Assembly: GCA_900551355.1 (NCBI GenBank)
Contig: URVR01000076.1
Span: 1 to 7,846 of the forward strand
Source: an uncultured Eubacteriales bacterium
GTDB taxonomy: Bacteria; Bacillota; Clostridia; Oscillospirales; Oscillospiraceae
Length of the DNA: 7,846 bases
Direction: 5' to 3'
Of this stretch, positions 1-5,694 are shown piece after piece. The notes beneath the pieces are model-generated. The model was not told the DNA's origin and did no database searches. It worked only from the letters and a program-made list of their open reading frames with translations. Position 1 is the stretch's first letter. Each line of letters begins with the position of its first letter. The translations under genes and the position numbers were made by a program.

Positions 1-32
1 CGTCGGCAGCGTCAGATGTGTATAAGAGACAG
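1..32 (+). other. Nextera transposase adapter (sequencing artefact), left end
   Basis: The first 32 bases match the Illumina Nextera read-1 adapter lacking only its first T. They end in the 19-base Tn5 mosaic end AGATGTGTATAAGAGACAG (14-32). This is library DNA, not genome. It adds false codons to any ORF that crosses it: on the minus strand the permease gains a spurious tail LSLIHI and a stop, and on the plus strand it yields the known adapter peptides MCIRDR and MYKRQ. Genuine sequence starts at base 33. Confidence 0.98.
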
Positions 33-695
33 GGAGCCGGCCATGTGGTTGATGCCGGTGTTCTTGGCGAAGTACAGCAGCGCGCCTACCGCCGCCAGGA
101 ACGAGCCGATGATGAACGTCATGGAGATGACGCGGTTGATCTTCACGCCCATGAGCTGCGCCGTCTCAAAGTCCTTGGACACCGCCCGCATGGACATGCC
201 GAACTTGGTGTGGTTGATGATGAGCACCAGCACCACCATCAGCACCACCGCCACCAGCGGGGAGATGAACACCGCCAGCTTGTCCTTGACGCCGAACACC
301 CGGACGCTCTGGCTGATAAGGGGGATCTCCGGGAACTGCTTGGCAAGGCCGCCGGTGATGTAGCACACCAGGTTCTGCAGCAGATAGCTGACGCCGATGG
401 CGGAGATCATCACGGACATGCGGGGCGCGGTGCGCAGCGGGGAATAGGCGCACTTCTCAATGGCGAAGCCCACGAACACCGTCAGGGCGATCATGATGAG
501 GATGGTCACCCACATGGGCATGGTGGGGAAGGACGCCGCCAGATAAATCATCATGATGCCCGACAGCATGAACAGATCGCCGTGGGCAAAGTTGATGAGC
601 TTCAGGATGCCGTATACCATGGTGTATCCGATGGCCACCAGCGCGAACTGTCCGCCCGTCGCCAGCCCTCGGATCAGGTAAGGAGTCAGATTCAT
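33..695 (-). CDS. livH: Branched-chain amino acid ABC transporter permease, LivH type (3' end truncated)
   Basis: Integral membrane permease of the Liv/HAAT ABC importer family (BPD_transp_2). With a LivM-type partner and LivG/LivF-type ATPases it would move the ligand delivered by the binding lipoprotein encoded just upstream. The 221 genuine residues show the family's N-terminal signature: GYTMVYGILKLINFAHGD at 23-40. Several hydrophobic helices follow (about 10-30, 41-57, 61-80, 94-115, 140-161 and 188-210). The cytoplasmic coupling loop, GMSMRAVSKDFETAQLMGV, is at 166-184. I chose the ATG at 695 over the GTG at 704 because the GTG lies inside the ribosome site GAGAGGTGA, which sits 5 bases before the ATG. 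The gene is cut by the adapter after the Ser codon at 33-35. LivH proteins are usually about 290-310 residues, so roughly 70-90 are missing. Family is certain; the actual substrate is not, since this family also carries urea, short amides and other amino acids. Confidence 0.93.
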
Positions 696-700
696 GAATG

Positions 701-709
701 TCACCTCTC
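701..709 (-). promoter_or_regulatory. Ribosome binding site of livH that decides its start
   Basis: The minus strand reads GAGAGGTGA, close to the anti-16S consensus AGGAGGTGA, and ends 5 bases before the ATG at 693-695. The upstream in-frame GTG (702-704) is part of this site, so it is unlikely to be the start codon. Confidence 0.75.
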
Positions 710-717
710 AAACCGAA

Positions 718-749
718 AGAAGTACGGTGGTGTGAGCCACCGTACTTCT
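718..749 (-). terminator. 13-bp perfect hairpin between binding-protein and permease genes
   Basis: A perfect inverted repeat of 13 bp (arms 718-730 and 737-749, 6-base loop 731-736) lies in the 72-base gap after the binding-protein stop. On the minus strand the 3' arm runs into TTTCGG, so the U-run is short. This fits a leaky terminator or an mRNA-stabilising stem better than a full stop. In binding-protein operons such stems often keep the binding protein more abundant than the downstream permease. That role is inferred here. Confidence 0.7.
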
Positions 750-767
750 GCGGACGAAATCAGGATG

Positions 768-2072
768 TTACGCAGCCACCATATCCCAGGCGAACTGGGC
801 CATGACGGAGCCCTGGAACGGATCCAGGAAGCAGATGCGGAAGTACCAGTCGTGACCGTCGGTGACAGACGCGTTGGTGCAGGACACGCCGATGGCGGGG
901 ATCTGCGCCTCTGCGAAGGTGTCGGCCGCCGCGATGGACACGCCGGAGCCGTAGGAGCCCAGGGAGATCAGGGCGCCGGAGGACACGATGGCGGAAGCCG
1001 CGGACACGGCGTTCTCCTCCAGGGAGCCGTTATCGGAGACGTACAGCTCCACGGTGTACTCCTCACCGGCGATCTCGATCTTGTTGTCCAGGGAGTTGGC
1101 GTACTTCATGCCCAGCACTTCCTGCTTGCCGCCGCCGCCGTTGTTGCCGGTCAGAGGCTCATACACGCCGATGACGATCTTGTGGTTGGCGGTGTCCAGC
1201 TTCACGCCGGCAGCGTCGCCGTAGTCAAAGCCGGTAGCCTGCACGTCGCTGTTCTCGACCTCCTGGGTCTTGACGAACTCAAACTTGGAGCCGTCGGCAG
1301 CGGCCTTCTTGATGTAAGCGCAGTTCTTGATAGCGTCGCCGGTGGCATTGAACTGGATCTTGCCGGTAACGGCGTTGTCATAGGTCAGGGTCCACAGAGC
1401 GGAGGCCACGTCCACGGAGGTCATGTCGGCGCCCTTGGCCTCGGCAGCGGCGCGGATAGCAGCCACGGCCACGTTGTAGGCATCGAAGCCCAGTGCGGAG
1501 ACGGCTGCCACGATGTCGTTGCCGCCGTTATCGGTGAGGGCGCTGGGATCGGCGTTCAGCCACGCCTTGAAGCCGTTGACGAAGTCGGCCGCGGCGGTGG
1601 AGCTGGAGTCGCTCTCATCAAAGAAGGTGGAGCAGTACACATCCAGACCGGTGTTGGCCATACCGTCCAGAATGACGGAGGACTCCCAGGTGTCGCCGGC
1701 CATGATGGGGCACTCCACGCCCAGGTCGTTGGCCTGGGGCAGCAGGCTGGAGGCCACGGTGATGGAGTTGGGGGCGAAGATGACGTCAGCGCCCTTATCA
1801 ATGGCCTTCTGCAGATAGTCGGAGAAGTTGGTGGTGTTGGTGGGGAAGGTCTCCATCACAACGGTGCCGCCCAGCTTCTCGAAAGCGGTCTGGAAGTTGC
1901 TGGCCAGACCCAGAGAGTATGTATCGCCTTTCTCCGCCAGCACATAGGCCACGGGGGCGTCGTTACCGGCAGGCTGGTCGCCGTCATTGTCCTGCTGACC
2001 GCCCTGCTGGCCGCAGGCCACCAGGCTCAGCGCCATGACCAGCGCCAGAAGCATTGAAAAAAACTTCTTCAT
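768..2072 (-). CDS. Liv-type ABC substrate-binding lipoprotein with circularly permuted domain order
   Basis: Extracytoplasmic solute-binding protein of the leucine/isoleucine/valine-binding (Peripla_BP_6) family, anchored to the membrane by lipid and expected to feed the LivH-type permease downstream. It is 434 residues long. The start ATG follows AGGAGG by 8 bases. A lysine-rich signal peptide ends in the lipobox LVAC with Cys20, and a Gln/Asp/Gly-rich spacer covers 21-40. Residues 41-270 then hold what is normally the second half of the family: VAYVLAEKGDTYSLGL, the DVIFAP strand (96-101), AGDTW (125-129), ALGFDAYNVAV (193-203) and KIQFNATGD (238-246). A spacer follows at 271-297. Residues 298-434 hold what is normally the mature N-terminus: KIVIGVYEPLTG, LGSYGSG (371-377), IPAIGVSCTN (391-400) and DPFQGSVMAQFAW (417-429). 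The chain ends at MVAA, exactly where a normal protein would continue into the strand now at residue 41. The family assignment is secure. Whether the permutation is natural or an assembly error is open, but the open frame and clean ends favour natural. The ligand is not determined. Confidence 0.9.
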   Translation of the reverse strand: MKKFFSMLLALVMALSLVACGQQGGQQDNDGDQPAGNDAPVAYVLAEKGDTYSLGLASNFQTAFEKLGGTVVMETFPTNTTNFSDYLQKAIDKGADVIFAPNSITVASSLLPQANDLGVECPIMAGDTWESSVILDGMANTGLDVYCSTFFDESDSSSTAAADFVNGFKAWLNADPSALTDNGGNDIVAAVSALGFDAYNVAVAAIRAAAEAKGADMTSVDVASALWTLTYDNAVTGKIQFNATGDAIKNCAYIKKAAADGSKFEFVKTQEVENSDVQATGFDYGDAAGVKLDTANHKIVIGVYEPLTGNNGGGGKQEVLGMKYANSLDNKIEIAGEEYTVELYVSDNGSLEENAVSAASAIVSSGALISLGSYGSGVSIAAADTFAEAQIPAIGVSCTNASVTDGHDWYFRICFLDPFQGSVMAQFAWDMVAA

Positions 2073-2080
2073 TTCATTTT

Positions 2081-2086
2081 CCTCCT
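2081..2086 (-). promoter_or_regulatory. Ribosome binding site of the binding-protein gene
   Basis: A perfect AGGAGG on the minus strand lies 8 bases before the ATG at 2070-2072. It confirms that this ORF has its own start and that the signal peptide really belongs to the permuted protein. Confidence 0.85.
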
Positions 2087-2136
2087 AAGCTTTCTCCGGA
2101 GCACCTTCCCAAACCGGCGCTCCATAGAATGTTCAC

Positions 2137-2165
2137 ATTTTATCGGAACAGCCCCGCAATTACAA
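2137..2165 (-). promoter_or_regulatory. Sigma-A type promoter for the transporter genes
   Basis: On the minus strand TTGTAA (2160-2165, 4 of 6 matches to TTGACA) is followed after 17 bases by TAAAAT (2137-2142, 5 of 6 matches to TATAAT). Transcription would begin near 2130, giving a leader of about 58 bases before the ATG at 2072. The placement downstream of a terminator and the ideal spacing support it. No transcript data are available. Confidence 0.6.
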
Positions 2166-2384
2166 TAGTGAGTTACTCCGAAAAATCGTGCCGTTTTCCC
2201 GGCGCAGTACCGGCTTTCCGCCGCTTTTCCGCCGGTTTTGTCCCCCTGTCACGCACAATTGCGCCGTTCCCCCGTCCACGTTTCCGACATATGTCTTTCC
2301 CTCACGGACACCCGTTTCGTCATTTTGCCCAAACACAGCCCGCACTTTTTGACTTCCTCACAGCTTCTTCCCCACCAAATGCAC

Positions 2385-2421
2385 AAAAGAGGCCCTGCGG
2401 CGCCGCCGCAGGGCCTCTTTT
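2385..2421 (-). terminator. Rho-independent terminator after ftsH, possibly bidirectional
   Basis: A 16-bp uninterrupted stem (2385-2400 with 2406-2421) has a 5-base loop and a very GC-rich core. It starts 8 bases after the ftsH stop codon. On the minus strand it ends in TTTT and on the plus strand in TTTTT, so it could work in both directions. It separates the housekeeping operon from the transporter genes. Confidence 0.9.
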
Positions 2422-2428
2422 TCGTCTC

Positions 2429-4270
2429 TTATTCGCCGTCCTTGGCGGCGGTACTGTCGCTGAAATAGCTCTCGAACGTCTCCGCGTCCATGGTCTCGTG
2501 CACCAGCAGGTACTCCGCCACGGCCACCAGCTGGGGCCGGTACGCTGTCAGGATGTCCCTGCACTGCTGATAGGCGCCGTCGATGATGGCGCGGATCTCC
2601 TCGTCCATCTCCGCCGCCGTCTTCTCCGAGTAAGGCCGGGTGTGGCCCATGGACTTGCCGATGAACACCTCATCGGTGCCGGCATCGAAGGCCACGTTCC
2701 CCAACCGCTCCGACATGCCGTAGGTGCCCACCATCTTCCGCGCGATGGCAGTGGCCCGCTGGATATCGCTGGAGGCCCCGGTGGAGATATCGCCCAGCAC
2801 CATCTCCTCGGCGGCCCGGCCGCCCAGCAGCGACACGATCTGCTGCGTCATATACGCCCTGGAGCGGTAGGAGCGGTCCTCCTCCGGCAGGAAGATGGTC
2901 ATGCCGCCCGCCTGGCCCCGGGGCACGATGGTGATCTGATGCACCGGATCGTGGTCGGGCAGAGCGTGGATGACCACGGCGTGTCCCGCCTCGTGGTAGG
3001 CCGTCAGCTTCCGCTCGATCTCCGGGATAACGCGGCTGCGCTTCTCCGGACCGGCGATGACCTTGATCACCGCCTCGTGGATAACATCCTCGGTGATGAG
3101 CTTCTGGTCCCGCCGTCCGGCCAGCAGCGCCGCCTCGTTCAGCAGGTTCTCCAGATCGGCGCCGGTAAAGCCCGCGGTGCTGCGGGCCACACGTCCCAGC
3201 TCCACGTCCTCCGCCAGCGGCTTGCCCCGCGCGTGGATCTTCAGGATGTCCTCCCGGCCCTTGATGTCGGGCAGGCCCACATACACCTGCCGGTCGAACC
3301 GTCCCGGCCGCAGCAGCGCCGGGTCCAGGATGTCCACCCGGTTGGTGGCGGCCAGCACCACCACGCCCTCGTTGACGGCGAAGCCGTCCATCTCCACCAG
3401 CAGCTGGTTCAGCGTCTGCTCCCGCTCGTCGTGGCCGCCGCCCAGGCCGCTGCCGCGCTGGCGGCCCACCGCGTCGATCTCGTCGATGAACACGATGGCC
3501 GGCGCCTGCTTCTTGGCCTGCTCAAACAGGTCGCGGACGCGGCTGGCGCCCACGCCCACATACATCTCCACAAAATCGGAGCCGGAGATGGACAGATACG
3601 CCACGTCCGCCTCCCCTGCCACGGCCTTGGCCAGCAGGGTCTTGCCGGTGCCCGGAGGGCCTACCAGCAGCACGCCCTTGGGTATATGTGCCCCCAGCGC
3701 CGTGTATTTCTCCGGATCCCGCAGGAACTGGACGATCTCCTCCAGCTCCTCCTTCTCCTCGTCGGCACCGGCCACGTCCTTGAACGTCACCCTTTTGCTG
3801 CCCGTGGGCAGGCTTTGGGTGCGGGCCTCGCCGAAGCGGGCCATCTTGTCGTTGGCCGCCGGGCCGCCGCCTGCCATGCGGTTCATCAGGTTCAGAAGCA
3901 GGATGAAGCCCAGCACCCCCAGCACATAGGGCAGCAGCACCTGCACCCAGTTGGTGGAGTGATCCGCGTGGTAGTCATAGGCCTCGATGATGCCCGCCTC
4001 GCTCTGCTCCACCACCAGATCGTTGAGATCCTCGTAAAATGCGTCAAAGCTGTACAGCTCGCAGGTGGCCGTGGTGCCGTCCCGCAGGGCGGCGGTGAGC
4101 CGCGCGTCCTCGATGGCGAAGGACTGCACCTTCTCCTCTGTGAACAGCGCCCGCATCTGGCTGTACGGGATATCGCCGGAGCGCCGCATGTTCCCGGCCA
4201 TATATCCCACGAATATCACCACCAGGACCACCAACAGCAGTCCGGTGACGCCAAACCGTCTTTTCTCCAA
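2429..4270 (-). CDS. ftsH: ATP-dependent zinc metalloprotease FtsH
   Basis: Membrane-anchored AAA+ protease that unfolds and degrades damaged membrane proteins and short-lived regulators as a hexamer. The 613 residues are a complete family member. Transmembrane helix 1 is at about 7-25, an extracytoplasmic domain at about 30-105 and helix 2 at about 108-128. The Walker A motif is GPPGTGKT (204-211). The pore loop is MYVGVGASRVRD, with Tyr237 where most relatives have Phe. Walker B is VFIDEID (260-266). The second region of homology, TNRVDILDPALLRPGRFDR, is at 309-327 and holds both arginine fingers (Arg321, Arg324). Zinc ligands are His426 and His430 in HEAGH, plus Asp502 in TGASSDIQRAT. The start is TTG at 4268-4270, with the site GGGGGAGAGG filling the 12-base gap after lepB. 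The next ATG, at residue 24, would cut into helix 1. The C-terminal tail is short and acidic. Confidence 0.97.
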   Translation of the reverse strand: MEKRRFGVTGLLLVVLVVIFVGYMAGNMRRSGDIPYSQMRALFTEEKVQSFAIEDARLTAALRDGTTATCELYSFDAFYEDLNDLVVEQSEAGIIEAYDYHADHSTNWVQVLLPYVLGVLGFILLLNLMNRMAGGGPAANDKMARFGEARTQSLPTGSKRVTFKDVAGADEEKEELEEIVQFLRDPEKYTALGAHIPKGVLLVGPPGTGKTLLAKAVAGEADVAYLSISGSDFVEMYVGVGASRVRDLFEQAKKQAPAIVFIDEIDAVGRQRGSGLGGGHDEREQTLNQLLVEMDGFAVNEGVVVLAATNRVDILDPALLRPGRFDRQVYVGLPDIKGREDILKIHARGKPLAEDVELGRVARSTAGFTGADLENLLNEAALLAGRRDQKLITEDVIHEAVIKVIAGPEKRSRVIPEIERKLTAYHEAGHAVVIHALPDHDPVHQITIVPRGQAGGMTIFLPEEDRSYRSRAYMTQQIVSLLGGRAAEEMVLGDISTGASSDIQRATAIARKMVGTYGMSERLGNVAFDAGTDEVFIGKSMGHTRPYSEKTAAEMDEEIRAIIDGAYQQCRDILTAYRPQLVAVAEYLLVHETMDAETFESYFSDSTAAKDGE

Positions 4271-4272
4271 AT

Positions 4273-4282
4273 CCTCTCCCCC
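4273..4282 (-). promoter_or_regulatory. Ribosome binding site that supports the ftsH TTG start
   Basis: The minus strand reads GGGGGAGAGG, filling almost all of the 12-base gap between the lepB stop (4283-4285) and the TTG at 4268-4270. A rare start codon so close to the upstream stop suggests that ftsH translation is coupled to that of lepB and kept modest. This is inferred. Confidence 0.6.
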
Positions 4283-5059
4283 TTACGCGATCCAGCGGAT
4301 GCCCTGCCAGCTCTGCTCCGAGCCGATGGAGACGGCCAGCAGCACGCGGCCCTGGATCTGGTCCACCGGGATATACGGATTCTCCCAACGCCGGCTGTCG
4401 TAGGAGCCGGTGCGGTTGTCGCCCATCACGAAGATGCAGCCCTCCGGCACGTCAAACCGCTCCTTCTCGCTGGTGGTGATGCCGCTGACCGGCAGATACT
4501 CCTCCTCCAGCTTCTCCCCGTTGATATACACGAAGCCGCCCTCGAAGGTAATGGCGTCTCCCGGCAGGCCGATGACCCGCTTTACCAGCACCTTGCCCAG
4601 CTCCTCGTCCCAGAACGTGACGATGCTGCCCCGCGCCGGTACCGGATCGCCCACCACATAGGGCAGCCGCCATCCGATGTTCAGCGACTTGGTGGGGATG
4701 GTGGTCTCCATGGAGCCGCTGGGCACATAGGACAGCTGCAGCAGCACCCGGAACAGCACGAACACCACCGCCAGCGTCACCACCAGATAGCCGTAGTCGT
4801 TCCACAGGCGCCGTCCCCGGCTCACTGCGGGCTGTGCCGCCTCCGGCGTCTTTTCCGCCGCCGGCGCGTTCTCCGTCTCCGAAGTCCCCTCCGCCGGGCG
4901 CAGCTCTGCCGTCTCCGGTGCGCTGTCCGCGGTCACGCCCTCCGCCGGCACATCCTCCAGCTCTCTGGTCTCCTCCGCCGCCGGATGTACGTCCGCCGCC
5001 GCTGTGCGCCGTCCGCTGTCTTCCTTCCGCGCCAAGCGCTTACCGCCCTTCTTTTCCAT
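4283..5059 (-). CDS. lepB: Signal peptidase I with long charged N-terminal tail
   Basis: Membrane serine protease (family S26) that cleaves signal peptides from exported proteins on the outer face of the membrane. The Ser/Lys dyad is clear: PSGSM at 113-117 with Ser116, and VKRVIGLPGD at 159-168 with Lys160. Box E, MGDNRTGSYDSR, is at 212-223. One transmembrane helix (about 90-108) precedes the catalytic domain and there is no second one, as in the short Gram-positive form. Unusually, residues 1-85 are a cytoplasmic tail rich in Glu, Ala, Pro and Lys/Arg with no recognisable fold, which brings the protein to 258 residues against about 170-190 for the plain form. AGGAGG lies 10 bases before the ATG. 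The gene sits between hpt (65-base gap) and ftsH (12-base gap). It would not process the lipoprotein encoded further along, which needs signal peptidase II. Confidence 0.96.
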   Translation of the reverse strand: MEKKGGKRLARKEDSGRRTAAADVHPAAEETRELEDVPAEGVTADSAPETAELRPAEGTSETENAPAAEKTPEAAQPAVSRGRRLWNDYGYLVVTLAVVFVLFRVLLQLSYVPSGSMETTIPTKSLNIGWRLPYVVGDPVPARGSIVTFWDEELGKVLVKRVIGLPGDAITFEGGFVYINGEKLEEEYLPVSGITTSEKERFDVPEGCIFVMGDNRTGSYDSRRWENPYIPVDQIQGRVLLAVSIGSEQSWQGIRWIA

Positions 5060-5124
5060 GCTCGTCCTTCCTCCTGTTTTCTTCCCGTCCCGCGCTATAC
5101 GCTCCGTATATTCTCTGCGCGGTG

Positions 5125-5679
5125 TTACTTGCTGTATACCTCCGGCTTCAGCACGCCGATGTAGGGCATGTTGCGGTACTGCTGGGCGTAGTCCAGGCCG
5201 TAGCCCACCACGAACTCATCGGGCACCACAAAGCCGGCGTAGTCGGCCTTGATGGGCTTCTCCCGGCGGGCGGGCTTATCCAGCAGCGTGGCGATGGTGA
5301 TGGACGCCGCACCCTTGGTCATAAGATAGCTCTTCAGGAACGCCAGGGTGTTGCCGGAGTCCAGAATGTCCTCCACGATGATGATGTTCCGGCCGCTGAT
5401 GTCCCGCTGCAGGTCGCGGGTGATCTGCACCACGCCGGAGGACTTGGTGCCGTCCTTGTAGGAGGACACGCCGATGAACTCCAGCTCGCTCTTGAGCTGG
5501 GTAGCCCGCACCAGATCCGCCATGAAGATGAAGCACCCGTTGAGAACGCCCACGAACATGGGGTTCTTGTCCTGAAATGCGTCATACAGCTCGTCGCCCA
5601 TCTCCTGCACACGGGCCTTGATCTCCTCCTCGGACAGCAGGACCTTCAGGATGTCCTGATCCATATTGCTCTTTGCCAT
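5125..5679 (-). CDS. hpt: Hypoxanthine phosphoribosyltransferase
   Basis: Cytosolic purine-salvage enzyme that converts hypoxanthine, and often guanine, with PRPP to IMP or GMP. At 184 residues it has the usual length. The PRPP-binding motif IIIVEDILDSGNTL (99-112) carries the acidic pair Glu103-Asp104 and Asp107. The pyrophosphate loop is at VLNGCF (45-50), the mobile active-site loop SSYKDGTKSSG at 72-82, and the purine-binding end VVPDEFVVGYGLDY at 151-164. GGAGG lies 9 bases before the ATG and directly behind the tilS stop, so hpt is probably co-transcribed with tilS. The tilS-hpt-ftsH order is a known Firmicute arrangement, here with lepB inserted before ftsH. Confidence 0.97.
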   Translation of the reverse strand: MAKSNMDQDILKVLLSEEEIKARVQEMGDELYDAFQDKNPMFVGVLNGCFIFMADLVRATQLKSELEFIGVSSYKDGTKSSGVVQITRDLQRDISGRNIIIVEDILDSGNTLAFLKSYLMTKGAASITIATLLDKPARREKPIKADYAGFVVPDEFVVGYGLDYAQQYRNMPYIGVLKPEVYSK

Positions 5680-5694
5680 ACGTTGTATCCTCCG

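Larger units (their letters stand above)
2073..2428. other. 356-base gene-free stretch between ftsH and the binding-protein gene
   Basis: This stretch holds the ftsH terminator (2385-2421), a promoter candidate (2137-2165) and the ribosome site (2081-2086). The remaining part, about 2166-2384, contains no convincing gene. It shows a 10-bp perfect palindrome GACATATGTC (2286-2295). It also has a weak stem formed by accggc/gccggt (2209-2214 and 2231-2236) around repeated GGCGGAAA units. A 61-codon GTG-started frame here has no ribosome site and no recognisable content. The area could carry regulator sites for the transporter, but I recognise no known operator or riboswitch. Confidence 0.6.

Noticed and set aside
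702..704. GTG as livH start codon
   Set aside because: It lies inside the best ribosome site, and the ATG nine bases later has ideal spacing and matches the usual family N-terminus.
768..2072. Frameshifted or chimeric pseudogene as explanation for the odd domain order
   Set aside because: The 434-codon frame is intact with start, signal peptide, lipobox, both complete halves and a clean stop. Nothing appears lost, only reordered. An assembly error remains possible and is listed as a refutation test.
2160..2345. 61-codon minus-strand ORF upstream of the binding-protein gene
   Set aside because: It has a GTG start without a ribosome site, overlaps the likely promoter and has no recognisable content.
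5096..5110. Short palindrome TATACG-ctc-CGTATA in the hpt-lepB gap, considered as terminator or operator
   Set aside because: It has only 6-bp arms with a 3-base loop and no U-run, and no known operator matches. It may be chance in a short AT-rich patch.
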